In this document: piece after piece, positions 47,400 to 60,343 of the stretch | Numbering within the stretch: the first letter of the stretch is position 1 | How the letters are laid out: each line of letters opens with the position of its first letter | The notes under the pieces: model-generated | Told to the model about the DNA's origin: nothing | Seen by the model: only the letters and a program-made list of their open reading frames with translations | Database searches by the model: none | Assembly (NCBI GenBank): GCA_949152475.1 | Contig: OX424562.1 | Location: forward strand, 21,142,209 to 21,206,208 | Direction: 5' to 3' | DNA length: 64,000 nt | Origin: Terebella lapidaria | Taxonomy: Eukaryota > Annelida > Polychaeta > Terebellida > Terebellidae | Made by a program: the position numbers and the translations under genes

Positions 47400-50300
47400 G
47401 TACTCTTTGGGACTCCAAATGTAGCGAAAAAATAATTGCCATATATGTAATGGATGCTAACACAGGAGTGCTTATAAGACAGGAGTGCTTATAAGTCGTG
47501 ATACAAAACGTTGGAAAATATTATGATTTAATGACGTGTACAACCATCATATTACGTGCGCATGACCCTGCAGTGGATGTGTCGGAGATAATTATGTAGA
47601 TGACAAGTTACAATATGTCATCAAAGATATAAGCTGCTGAACTGCCTCGAATTGTTTACATCTGCGCTATTATAAACAAAGACGTGAATTTCCCTATAAT
47701 CACGTTATTTGCAAAACGAAAGAATCAATCACAATATCCGGGGTTTCATCACTATAATATATCATACATATACGAGTTTCAAGTGATAGAGCTGTATGTT
47801 TGTATATTTTCAGCTATTTTTGTTAACTTTCCATCACTGTATGGGAACCGTTGTGTGCGAATCTTTTTAAATTCGATTTTTTTCAATGTCAAATTTAGAC
47901 CAATTCGTGTGCGCATTGGAATTTTTGCACTGTACAACTGCTCTGACGACAGCTAATGATCACTTTCAAACAGGATACCAACAACCGATTATTCCACTTT
48001 AATGGACCGGTATATGGACGACTACTAATGTATTTAAAAGCAAAATTTTAATCCTAACACTTCTTCAACAAACAGGTCGATGTATTGCTGTGAGCTGTCT
48101 CCTTTACAATCAACATCTTCACATTCAATAATCTGAGAGTTGGTGACAAAACATGATGTGATTTTTGTTTGTTTGAAGAATGATAGAGGAAAGGGATATA
48201 ATGTGTCAGTGAACAGATTTGACATTTAAATATTGTCTGGTTTGTCAACGACTCAATACAGTAACCTTCTTATCGTTGAAATGAATCAGCAAATGTAATA
48301 ACGTCTGTGAACCTCAGTGACTGAATCTGAGTAACATATCAAATATGTTTATCATGACGGCACAAAATGTATGTATGGTTTTGTACCGTATCAACCTTGA
48401 ATTAAAGTTAAATGGCTTCAATCCCATTCATTTGTTAGGAATTATTATTGATGAGGTTGAAAAAAGTCATACATATCGCTGGGTAAGGGTATACTACAAA
48501 CTGGGCTAGGAACGAATGGGCGTTTGAATAGTTGATGCCTGTGACTTTTCAACTTCAACAACCATTATTCTTAAGCTGTTCAAATGCCCACTCGTTTGTG
48601 GCAAAATTATGGTTTAGCCTAACCCAGCATAATCCCAATCATCGCGTTCAGGTCACCCGAATTATGGGTATGTGTGTGAGCAATGATCTAACATGTTTTG
48701 CATAGACAACCAGAAATTACATTACTGAGGCAATATGAGACAAACAAACAGTGAACGTGCTATTTTATTGTGTGTTGCTGCTGATGTCTCAATTATTCCA
48801 GTAATGATCGTAACATGTGCTTTTTTGCGCAATATCTCCTACAACATCTGGAACGGACAGCCTACAATTTTCCCATGTAAATCGTGAACCCGTGTGCCTG
48901 GCTCAGAATATTATGTGTGGTAATTCTGAAATCGTGATCCACTATAGGTCTCATAAAATAGGTTTTCTATGACAACAGTCCTTTATTTTCGATACCTGCT
49001 TAAACAGTCGTATCCAGGACTATTCATTGATTCACTCTCCTTGGTACCATATGGCCTTTTATCGTGTAAATGAACCTGTCAGAAGAGACATTCAACTCAA
49101 CGTTTTCGAGGACCCTTGGATGGTCCTAAAACAGAGGATCCACTGTACATACCGGTATTGCAGCCTGACCCTGACAGTGTACTTTTAAAACGATTGTTTT
49201 TGCTCACATAACTTCCAACATGATTTGGCATCAAGATTTCAATCGGTTGTTCATGAGTGATTCTAACTAGAGAAGATGATAGGATCATTCAACTTAATTT
49301 TATTTTGAGCCACAATAGAAGTGAGCCATAAGAGTTCATTGGTTACCTTGGCAACAATAGGACAAACTAAAGAAAGTGATTACTCATATTGAAAACTGTA
49401 TGTCACTGGAATATATGATTAACATTCATTACATTAAAAATTATGATAAAACAGACCAAACTACCCAATTAAGGAAGCTGTCCCAAATGACGTCTTTACT
49501 TCTGCGATGCTAAATGACACCGTGTTATAACTTAACTTTTCTTATTGCATAGTTTTTTTTCCGATTTTAAAAATGTTATAAAAGTTTGCTTTACAGTTGT
49601 ATACTAATTCCATCAGGTATACACTGTACAGTAAAAACAACTAGATGTAACACCATGTCCGCCCCTGATGACGCCAGTCAGTGTGTCTGCCGGTAAAATA
49701 TTTCGATGACCTTTGGTTTTTTATTAGAAATATTGTGATTTATTTTTGCTATTGGCATCATCAAAATCTCGTTGTGTTTGTGGTAAAAAAGGTTGACGCT
49801 TACATTGGCATATTTTACCCTGGAGTCAAAGGCAATTCTCTACCAAAATTTCATATTTTTTCAATATTTAATGTTATAATGGTCAATCATACTGATATCA
49901 TATAAACACCATAAAGGTCAATCATTATGCCTATGTCATAAGTCGATTTACTGAGATATATATGTCGATTTATCGAGATATATAATCAATTCATTGCGAT
50001 AATTTTATTATCTTAAGTTATCGAGTTATTGATTTATCAAGATAAATTGTAAACATATTGAGAAACGTTAGTCGACGAATAGGTTTGAATTGTGGGAAAT
50101 TCATGACGGGTGCCACTAGTGGGGCAGGAAATGCTCACTCTTTACGGAACACCTGGTTTCACCTCCCGATGACCATTTTTCTTCTTCTTTTTTTTTTTTT
50201 TGGGGGGGGGGGGGGCGGATAGGGGAGGGTCATGTGTTTCCCTGTCATTTTTTTTTCTCACTTCGTATGCCTTTCTGTCCCCGGACTATGAGACTTAATA

Positions 50301-50585
50301 CTGGCTATTGATTCTACGTCTAGAATGGGTTGGCTGGCTTATAAGGGATCTATAAACGAACCAAAAAATCGTGGGAATATTGTTTCTTCATTTCGAAAAA
50401 ATACATATAAACACATGATACTATCATGCGAGTATTATGCAATAAATAAAGCTCATAACTGTACTGGAGTATACCGCTGCATATTTTCAAACGTTAACGT
50501 AGTTAACAGTGAGGTAACGGAGAGTCAAAATTTAAGTCATTTCGTGAATATTATCTCTTCAAAATGACATTATTTTATAGAGTAA
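47400..50585. other. Intergenic with repeat fragments
   Basis: Contains the inverted repeat copy 47670-47790 and a repeat-A segment at 49655-49800. Short minus frames at 48034-48248 and 49097-49288 have no recognisable motif. Confidence 0.45.
50188..50215. repeat. T14-G14 homopolymer junction
   Basis: Fourteen T followed directly by fourteen G. Length is likely variable or poorly sequenced. Confidence 0.9.
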
Positions 50586-50589
50586 ATTA

Positions 50590-50796
50590 TCAGCATCCTA
50601 ATACTGAAAAGAAAATAGGGGGTCACCGTGCTCGTTTCTTCTACATATTCGATCAAAATCACACATATTTACCTAAACGGACATAAATTCTGGCATTTTT
50701 GCACATTTTTTTGTCCATATTCACATCTTACATCATATTTTCCATGCGAACGGACACGGTGACACCCTATTTTTCTTTTCAGTTTTAGGATGCTGA
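50590..50796. mobile_element. 207-bp MITE
   Basis: TCAGCATCCTAA and its complement start ~40-bp inverted ends that continue through GAAAAGAAAATAGGG.GTCACCGTG. The interior is AT-rich and non-coding. The target duplication is not clear. Confidence 0.8.
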
Positions 50797-52239
50797 ACAA
50801 TTACTCCATAAAATATATTGAAGCTCTAAATTATGTTGATACAGGTAGTTATTTAAAAAAAAACCTCTGACCCCGTTCCCTCACTGTTTGGAGCGGACTA
50901 CCTTAAAGCTCAATCGTCTAAATTTTGAATAAATTATAACACATACCTGTCATTGCACATACTATCAGTAGCCATTTGGCTACTTGGGTACTTATGTAGT
51001 GCCATGCATCAATTACTCTAGGCATGTTTCTGAACTCTAAATTGTTTTTGTAGGATGTTGAGGGGTCGTATTTTAATTCCATCAAGTATCTGTCTGGCTG
51101 TCTGCCCCTGATGACGCCAGTGTGGCTTTGGCTGTATAAATGGTAATTTGGCAGGGCTTCTTTAATCCAAAAATGTATTTCGGGTTTGTTACTGGCATCA
51201 TCTAAATTTGATACAAAGATTCACCTTCCATTCGTTTGATTGAAACTGCTGGCAAGAGATGGGCGTGATGAATTTGACTCCTGGTCAATATCTGTTCCAA
51301 ATTCAATCTTCCGCCGACGCGCTGGCCAATAAATGATCTTTCGAAAACGCGTAGTTTAGCAATGATTTATGTCTTGCGTGCTTCTGTCCGACACCAAATT
51401 AGATTCTGTCTTCCCCAGTTCATTCGTGTTTTTATGGGGCTACATCATCTCAGCGTATGTACTACACGGGCATGTACTATCATCCCACGACGACAAGGAT
51501 TCTGAAATTTGTTATCCTGCAAATATTTTAACGTATTTTCCCACGGAACGAGTGGATATCAGATCATCTCTATACCATGTAGCTATTAACACACGAGACT
51601 TTAAGCACAATGGTTATTTCACAAGAAATGTAGCACACAAAGAGGCTAAATGTATTCCAATGATAATATCACTCATGACCATTGTTAGGACATAAATCCA
51701 CAAATCGCCACTTAGCCCCACTGCTGCACAAAGCACCCAGATAGATATGATATGTCTTTTAAATGTTTCAGTAATTCATTTCAGTATTTAGTACATATGT
51801 ACTGGGAACCAGATGTCCCTACGCATCTCAACACAAGATTTTTATAGTGTGAAACAATGTGGAATAGCTGCTGTGCATCAGGACGAGTGGACAAGCGTTC
51901 ATTAATTGAGTCTGTCTTGTCAGACCTAATCTAATGCTCTAGGACAAAACTCCATTCGCTTCAGAGTTATGTGAATATGATGACTCAATAGACTTATGTA
52001 GAGAAACGGGAACATTTCAATAACAATCCATAATTTTATCCACGCAAAATGTAATGATATAACAAATAAATGAATTATTCAATCCCACTATACGGCTGGT
52101 GTGTATACTTTGGTATATTAATTCAGACACAACCAGGGTGTATACTTACTACTTATCGCTCATATTAACATGCTATAAGTTGTGGAGGAAGAAATAATTT
52201 GGTGAACATTATGAAACTAGTACACAATACATTGGGGGT

Positions 52240-53900
52240 ACTCAATTAATATTCTAATCCATCAGTGTTCCGATGCCTGGAGAAGCTGTAATATTCTGCC
52301 TGATAAACAGTGGAAATTTCATGAACATACAGTTCATCATTTCTCAGCCATGCACACTGAGGTCTACATGTAGCACATGTTCCGGTGAGCTACTGAGCTG
52401 GTTAATGTCATATTAGGTTGATCGTACACGTACGTATACATTGTTTTATGACTTTCACTTTTCTGTTTTATTTTTATTCTAACCACTGCTGACATTGTTG
52501 CCTCACAATTTTATCCATCAAACATTTTCAAATCTGCATGGATAATGTGTGATAAATATATAGTTTTGGGATAATTATAATTAAAAATGTGTTGTTTTTT
52601 GCGAATCAGGTGGCACATTCTCATGGTTGGATGCGGTGAATACATGTAATCATTCTTCTTTTGTTACAAATCCGCGTTTTCACATTATGGGATATGATAC
52701 AAAAATATGTGGATGCACAGAGTATGCGGATGCACATACTCTCTGCGGACAGAGAGTATGGCATTGCCATACTAACGTTCATATGTCTTTTTCACTGCAC
52801 CAACATGACACATCAAATAATTATCTAGACATCTAAGGTGTTTGTAAATTGAAACATGACAGCCTGTGAACCAACGTAAATTATTTGGTCGAACAGTTAC
52901 ACAATGTTTAAATGTACACTGCACTTTTCAATAACGCGATACATATGGTACATATACTGCCTCATATGCCGTGATTTAGGTATGCATTATGTTGTCATTC
53001 ATATATAGCTCCAAAATATTCTGTGGTGCTTACATGTGAAGATGAAGAGTTGTTAAGATGTGACACGTTTAAATTTATGCATGTAATTACCGAAACAATT
53101 CCGAGACAAAGTATAGACGTGAATTTATGACTGAAACGTGTCATTTTCTTATGTCGGATGCATCAGCTGGACCTGTCGTAAACACAACTTGCTATTGTTC
53201 ACATGAAATGTTACATATTTCGCCGGCTAAAACGTGATAGGAAACATCGGTCGATTCTTAAGAACTGAGGAAGAGGTCTCGCATAACAGTATTATGATAC
53301 TATGGTAGTTCGCTTTTTTATCTTTCACTCGTGCTGAGGTTACCTGTCCTGGCAAAAAGCGTGACAGGATAACGGCAACGGATGCAACATCATGCAAACA
53401 GGTTCGCGTACCATAGGATATTCATAGTTTGCAGTCAGAAACATTTAGGTTGTTTCTTGTGTCTGGATGGATAATCGAATAACTCAAATTGGAAATCTTT
53501 TTGTGACCTCAATACATTGATCCCATGATAAACACCTGGTGATATCACGAAAATATCTGTACTCGAGCAGAGTGTATACTGAACAGTTTCTTTCAATGAG
53601 ATATTGGAATTTTTAGGAAGCTAGCTGTTGTTCACACTCGATGTAAATTCTTGTTCCCCGACACGTACCGTAAGAGTGATTGATGTCTTCGTGAGCTTCT
53701 GTCTGGCACCAAATTAGATTCCCTTCTCCCGGATTCTACCACGAGCATTAAAATGATGATGTGGACGCCAAAAGGCCACCGAATTTGGAAGTCTTCTTTA
53801 CACAGATATGTTTGACAGGGATTTCAGAGAGGGCTTTCGAGATAGATGCGAAATACTGGTTTCTTGATTCCCGTTGTACTAGTTGTAACCAATTCCATTG
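52240..53900 (-). repeat. Inverted block C, right arm
   Basis: Reverse partner of 7260-8860. Together with block B the order is mirror-symmetric: B then C on the left, C then B on the right, with repeat A outermost on both sides. Confidence 0.82.
52719..52772. repeat. Three overlapping hairpins sharing one stem sequence
   Basis: AGAGTATG/CATACTCT (52719-52742), CATACTCTCTG/CAGAGAGTATG with CGGA loop (52735-52760) and GTATGGC/GCCATAC (52756-52772) overlap. Each stem is a variant of the same GTATG word. Confidence 0.75.
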
Positions 53901-55139
53901 ACACCTATCAAAAATGGAACCATCATAGATTTTTTTCGATTTTTCAAAATTAGTTCCAATTTCATTGAATTGATTGATATTGTTTTTTTTTCAAAATCAC
54001 TCAAATTCTTACCCCAAACCAAGGCACCGTGTATATTTTCTCTATACGTTTAGGTTATGGGCAACAACAGTTATATTTTGTTCAGTAATATTACTTAAAT
54101 ACAACAGATTCACATGGTGAAAGTTACAATGAATACTCATGATTATGTATAGATCCACATACATGTAATATCATACCAGCATGGCTGGAAGTGATACATT
54201 TCGTTTACTGGTAGTCACTGGGTATAATAAATGAAATACAGGTGTGCATCAATGATTACGCTTTCATCAGCAACCAATTTTGATACGCATCTCCATAACT
54301 TTTCGCTTTAGATAACGCCAATGCCAGAACTTTTTTTTTTCATAATAATTACGTACCTACATGGATGTATCCGAGCAAAATCCTCACGCAATTATCCGTT
54401 TGATGGATACATGTGTCAGGCACACGACCAGATTTACTTCACAATCCAGTGATTTATCATTTCAATTCTCGTATTTCTCGCAAAAGTATTATACATGTAT
54501 ATAATATGATTAAATCTAGTCCTATGGACGACTGATGATTCATGAATACTCCGAAACTAGACAATGGTAATGTTTTCAGAAATGACGGCAATTTTGTGAC
54601 ACATTATATGACATACTGTCGTGTGATTTCATTGTTAGTGGGATACACAGACCAGGAGCAAATTCAGATGCACACCAAGGGGCTACGGGAATAACTTTAG
54701 TGTGTTCGATTATCCGACGATTCCAACATGAGTTACAAATTGACCCCTGTGTAATGTCCAGTATTGCACCCGGCGTTGGAAATCTAGGTCAAGTTTTCAC
54801 TTCCCACTTTTTAGTAAAGTAGATTTTTGGGCGCCGCATCGGTTTTGTGAGCACTGTGTGTGTTCTTAACTATTCCAGCACAAGATTACTATCACGAACG
54901 AGCCACGCGTCAGATCATTACACCTATAATTATTCACGACTTAGATGGTTCAACAACAATCGGTTTCGATGAAGTTGTATCCCAGCAACTCGGTAGCCAT
55001 TTGGCTTGTAATTAGGTACTTATGTCTTGTCATACATCTAATTGATGGGGTTTGTTTCGGATTTCTAATCAGTTTCATAGGTTGTTGGGCAGTTGTATAC
55101 TGATGCCAACTGGTGTACAGTAGGAACATCTATATTCCA
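53901..55139. other. AT-rich, no feature seen
   Basis: Lies between right blocks C and B. It has no clear counterpart in the left arm (4480-7260), which carries other insertions. Confidence 0.45.
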
Positions 55140-55290
55140 CACACTGCCTGTCCCTGATGACGCCAGTGTGTTTGGATGAACTAATTGGTCAGACTTTGTC
55201 CTCCTGCAAAATGTTGTAATTTTTGTTCGCTATTGTCATTATCAAAATCTAGTTATATTAGTGGTAATAGATTGATACTCACATCCATGT
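55140..55290 (-). repeat. Reverse repeat-A segment with CCCTGATGACGCCAGT lead
   Basis: A CCCTGATGACGCCAGTGTG phrase is followed by ATCAAAATCTAG and GGTAATAGATTGATACT. Parallel arrangements occur at 49655-49800 and 51105-51225, and a shorter one at 29390-29480 in receptor intron 2. Confidence 0.65.
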
Positions 55291-55369
55291 TATACCAATT
55301 ATGGGTCAGGAGCGGTTGGTTTCCTTCCGCACCTTTTTATTCCTTATTGAAAATCGAAGAAGCAATTCG

Positions 55370-56120
55370 TCAGTTGGGCCAAAGAGGCGACAGTGACGTC
55401 ATTTAGTTGTCTTATATCTAGTGTAATATACCGACCTACCTTCTAATTCGCATTTGGATAAAATGACAGTGTGATACTTGTAAGTTACATGTGTAACAGC
55501 TGATAAGTGATATTCCCGAGAAGCAAAGATTATCAACATGTCCAGCACCACGGTTGGCGACACTACGTCTGGCGTGAGAGGCGTTAAGCTGTGATACGAC
55601 TAGTATGGAATCTTATTACATAAAACCCTTATGGCTGATGTGAAAAATATCTAAGGTGTTGTGTTGTATCGTCTGATTCCAGGCTTCTTAGAATATGATC
55701 ATTACTGCGTAAGCCGATTATTCACCATCCAAGCAAAATAACTACCTAAAAGATATTTGATACTATTACATCAGAAACCCATAAGAGAGTCTCTCTCTTA
55801 TGGGTTTCTGATGACATGCATTCTATTGACATGCATAGATTGCTGCGAATAAACAACTTTCAAAATTCAATAGAATACAAGGGGCAGTACGATTAACATG
55901 GGAGCATTTGATTTATGACACCAATCACAATGAAATGTTAACGAGATATTCCTTATTACTCAGCAGAGTTATGGAGAATATATTCCCTTGAAGTGAATAA
56001 TAACAGCTGAGCTAACATACTGAAGCCACTGGTGTGGTGATGTCCACAGAGACATGTGGGCGTCCACTGATGTGTAAATAATGTTGAACACTGGTGTTTT
56101 CCCATATTCAAGATAATTAG
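55370..56120 (-). repeat. Inverted block B, right arm
   Basis: Reverse partner of 3700-4440 with moderate divergence. It contains a perfect 21-bp hairpin (55769-55813) absent from the left arm. Confidence 0.8.
55769..55813. repeat. Perfect 21-bp-arm hairpin, 3-nt loop
   Basis: The arm 55769-55789 is exactly complementary to 55793-55813 with TCT between. It sits inside right block B; the left block B copy does not have it. Confidence 0.9.
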
Positions 56121-56489
56121 CCATATCTCTCGCCATATCACATTTTTAAAATATATTAATAATTGTAATGTTCTGAGGCTATAAGCTTCAGACATTTTAA
56201 GCTTCAAAGAATTCTATACACGCAACCAATGTCGTTCCAACAGTTATACTCCAAATACTTGTAAACCAGGGGAAATCAACCGCGCATGTCGAAATCAGGA
56301 ACTAAATACAATACATAAATATATCACAATTATGCCAAACTGGTTGCGTTTCGATTACATGCAATGTAGAATTGCTTTGAATCAGCGGTATTTGTGTTGT
56401 GTTGTATTGCCAATCGCAAAGTCGTTTCTAATTCTACATAGTATTTAGGGAATATATGTGTGAGATAATGCACTGATACAGGAAAATGT

Positions 56490-56600
56490 ATGTATCAACC
56501 TATTACCGCTGTAAACCAAATTTTGATGATGCCAATAAAAACCTAATATCAAAAACTTTCAGAATAGAAACAAAGCCCGACCAAACATTCATCAAAAGTG
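56490..56600 (+). repeat. Dispersed repeat A
   Basis: Contains TATCAACCTATTACCGCTGT, AAATTTTGATGATGCCAAT and GAAACAAAGCCCGACCAAA. Confidence 0.7.
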
Positions 56601-56734
56601 ATATCACACAGATGGTGAAATAATTTCGAGTGCCATCAATGTATCATCTCCGGACCCATAAATCCCGAAATTAATATGATCCAAAAACAACTTGTGATAT
56701 CAACCGGTGATTGAGTCTGATATCATATCACACC

Positions 56735-57356
56735 TGTGACGGAATAGCGGAGTTCTTCGGGCGGCTATTACGCCCACTGATCGAATAGTACGATGTATGT
56801 TGTGCGTTAACACACCAACAGGAAGTCCGACGTAAATTTCAATAATATCCGAGTTTATTTAGATGATTAGTCCGATGTACGATCACGGTCACTCACACTA
56901 TCGTAATCCCCACAATAGTCCGAAGTATTAATAGTCCAATATAAGTTTGATATCTCCTAATCACAATATTTGGCGTAGTACCTCTCAATACAACCTTTCT
57001 ATTCAACAGATCCTACCCAACTACGATATTGCAACTGACTTGTCCGTGGGAAAGTGCGGGGCTAAGTCTATGATGTTTGTGGGTTTTCCCGCGTAATGTG
57101 GCAGGTGTTCATGTGAAATGGCGGGAAAGTGATGTCATGTCTGTGTGGGCGGAGTCATGTGTCTGGGAATGTGGTGATTGGTGGGATTGTAGGAAGTGTT
57201 AACGTGAGCAGTGTTGTTTACATGTAGATGTGGTGCGAGGACGGTGCGTGCCCGGTGACGTAAGGTAAGTAAGTATGAAGTCATGTGATGAATCTGTGCC
57301 GTGTATGTCGAGTGGGAGAATGTGTCAGGGGCGGGTTTCGGGCCATAACAGTCATA
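56735..57356 (-). mobile_element. Candidate LTR of a minus-strand retrotransposon
   Basis: The block is bounded by TGTGACGG on the plus strand and GGCCATAACA at the right, giving TG...CA termini. On the minus strand AATAAACTCGG (~56850) could be the poly(A) signal. GC content and CGGACT words differ from the neighbours. A gag-like reading follows at higher coordinates. The partner LTR would lie beyond 64000, so this cannot be confirmed here. Confidence 0.45.
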
Positions 57357-57852
57357 AATATTCTACAAAACACCCCTTCGTCAAATTACCCCCTGGGAAT
57401 TTACCCTCCCCGAAACCTAACTGTCCAAAAATCTAAACATGATAAGCTAAAAGTCCTAAAGGGAAACACATTCACCGCGCGAGACAATGGTAAAACAATG
57501 GATACAATAAACATTTCTATCTGTCAAAATAAAGTCATTAGTCGGTCAGTCAACAGTCACTAAGATGATATGAACACATTTGACAAATACATTTAAAACA
57601 ACGACAGGTGACGATGAAACACATAAATCAAGACATAAATCACAGTTAAAAGAATCACAAATATATACATATATATCATTGGAATGTAAAAATACTCCTC
57701 TACGTTCCCTAGCGGAACGGAAACATTTTAAAGTCCGAAATACCTGAAAGTGACCAGGATTAGTACATAGTACACATGCACATCATATGATACGATAAGT
57801 ACGATATTTGCAGGCCACAGCTATCCTGGTGCTGTGACCTGAGGTACGTAGC

Positions 57853-58341
57853 CTAGTCCGACTGACGGTCGCGTCTCCGTGACGCGGGAGGCCTGGCGGC
57901 TGGCGATGCCTGTTGCATCAGCCGCCTTTGGTCGTCGGCCGGTAGGTGCGGTAGAACCGCCACAATCGTTGTCCAAAGTTCGTCAGGGATTCCCTGAGGT
58001 TCCGGCGACGAAGACGAAGTCGTAGCGAGGCGGGCTCTGAGCTCCTGTACCTCTTCCCGTAAGTCCGAGTTTATTTCGCTCCGCCGTACGGAGTTCCTCT
58101 CGGAGCCGACGATTCTCCTCCAGGAGAGGGTGCGGAGCCGTAGGGGTCTGTCGCTCGTGGAGCGACCCCATCCCGAATCCGAGGGACATGGCATTATACT
58201 CCGCCTGGCGGATATGTGCGTCCATGGTAAGTACGTACCCGCGGCGCCAGGTCGTCCACGCTGGCCAGTGCCAACGACGGGAGATGGTGCTCACTGCTCA
58301 GCGTCCTCCGCTAGCAACAAGGGGTCCGCGTCTGTCGCAGC
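57853..58341 (-). pseudogene. Gag-like coding fragment, frameshifted
   Basis: GC-rich minus-strand coding sequence. One frame includes MSLGFGMGSLHERQ and the coiled-coil start LLEENRRLREELRTAERN. The reading continues one frame over as LREEVQELRARLATT, then PDELWTTIVAVLPHLP, a basic ARPPASRRRD end and stop. The frames meet near 58075, implying an indel. It resembles a retrotransposon gag, but no domain is decisive. Its upstream part appears cut at 58342 by the long inverted-repeat element and to resume at 63840. Confidence 0.45.
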
Positions 58342-59250
58342 CTGGGTGATAGTGTATGGGCCGGACACACCAAATTAGGGTCATTGGTACCACTTGGGGG
58401 GGGGGGGGGGGGGCAAATGCCCACTATATTTTTTTGAAAGCTATATGTCCCTAGAGCACATTTCTGCATGATAGCCCTCTGGATCTGGTAGCTTAACTGC
58501 GTTACCAGTCCAAACGTGGACCCACCCCCCTTCAATTTTTGCATGTTTGAAAATCTACATTTTGGACAAAAACTACAATGTAGAGTTCCAATAAATCAAC
58601 CAATCATCACAAAACCCATAAAAAATATTGGCAGATATGCAATGTCTTTAGAATGAATGTATTTAAAGTTTTTTAAAATTCAAAATGGCCGCCAAAATCC
58701 AAGATGGCCGCCAAAAATCGTCATTTTCCTCGAAATACACAACACTACAATATAGCATACAAAACGAAATTCATTTGCTCTATGCGACCACATTACCTTC
58801 TGGTGCAGCACTTTGTCTATTGAAAGTCAAATATGGCTGCCAATGATAATATGACAATCATAATTACATTGAAATTGGAAAACAGAATTTGATGCGTGCG
58901 GAGCATTACAATTCATGAATCGGTCACACTTTTTTTGCAATTTGGCACGTTATTAGCTACTGGTCTGGAATTTGCATGTTGAATTTGGTAAGTAGTAGTA
59001 CATATATATACACTGTTCAAGATGTCATAACAAGTAAGTTCCTGTAGCTGTGATGATGCACAGATCTGAGCATCCAAAATGGCAGCAGCCGAAACTGGAT
59101 ATGTTGCATCACAGTTCTTGTGAATGGATATAAACTTGTATAATATAACTTTTTGTAGGTATTTTGCTTGCATTGTATGCATGTCAACTAAATAGTTCAT
59201 TCCAAATACCTACCTACCTGCTTGGATGCCCATGAGTGGAAATCCAACAT
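58342..59250. repeat. Left terminal inverted repeat of the long element
   Basis: Carries an 18-base G run (58396-58413) and the phrase AAATGGCCGCCAAAATCC followed by AAGATGGCCGCC. Pairs with 62740-63839. Confidence 0.82.
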
Positions 59251-60031
59251 GGCTGCTACTCGGAAATGACTCGTCTCCCGATAATTTTATCTAATGATGA
59301 ATCAAAGGTTTTATGGTTGAGAAATCTGCTGATGAACATAAAAAATGTACTACAAACAAGCTTATATGGCTGTCTGTATACTAATCATCCTTTTCATATC
59401 ATTTCCATATGGAACGTCACTTCTTTTTAGTATACTGCATTTATTATACTCATTCCAGAGTTGGTTTTGTCTGCAATATATTTGCTAGTCATTTATTGAC
59501 ACAGAATCAGTGCATGGCTTCCAGAAAACCGTAAAAATGATATTTGGCATTTTAATTTTGGGGTTTTCATGTTTTGATTCACATCAACAAAACAAATCGA
59601 TTGTTCATACAGGTAAGAGTCATTTTCGGGAAGCAGTCATGATGTTGTTCTTTGTAGAGTCGTGCCTCCTCTTCGTTCCGGAGGCGTTGAGTAAGTTTAG
59701 CCTCCTACAATGCAAGCTGAACACAAAGCATCTGGAGATTTTCTCCAGACTAGCTCTGTCCTTTTTTTGATTCTAACATTATGATTCATTAGGTGGGTCT
59801 GGATGAGTCCGGGCTATACATGTATGACATTACACTCAATCATTCATAGATGTCTTCCGGTGATTCTGTGTTGATGTTTTATGATGATGGTGGTACTTAA
59901 CAGAATGGCATCTCTACATCTGAACAGATGACCAATTTCAAAGAAATAATATTTGTTCACTTGGTATTGGTTGAAGACAGCTTTGTTGGACTAAAGTGTG
60001 TGACCTCCAAGGAAAAGGCTTGGTCGAAGCC

Positions 60032-60343
60032 TTATGTCAACAGTGTCCCATACTGGATCCTACTTGAATAGCGAGCAAGCTTCATGTTGAGGAAACGCAG
60101 ACTGGATTTGGCACGAACTGCGGCCTTCAGGCGTTCATTTTCAATAATTGTTTTGCGCAACTCAGCTTTCTTCAACTTTCCCTCCATGATTTGCAAAGCA
60201 TTCGTCCCATACTAAGCTAGCCGCTTGGCACAGCAAATAAACCACGATGACGACTCCTCGTTCTTTGTGGTGAGCTGGTCTCGGTCAATGACCGCCAGTG
60301 GTGCGTCCGGCTTCTTGCCCACCATATTGAGTAGAGTGGCCAT
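60032..60343 (-). pseudogene. Open reading with one stop, possible LINE ORF1 remnant
   Basis: ATG at 60343 (minus) reads MATLLNMVGKKPDAPLAVI, one in-frame TAG at 60212-60214, then a charged helical stretch KLKKAELRKTIIENERLKAA and a final stop at 60032. The second half has coiled-coil character. ORF1 of a LINE is one possibility given the neighbours; not established. Confidence 0.4.

Noticed and set aside
51369..51695. 108-codon plus frame
   Set aside because: Starts in a partial copy of block C, whose other copies are not open; no motif.
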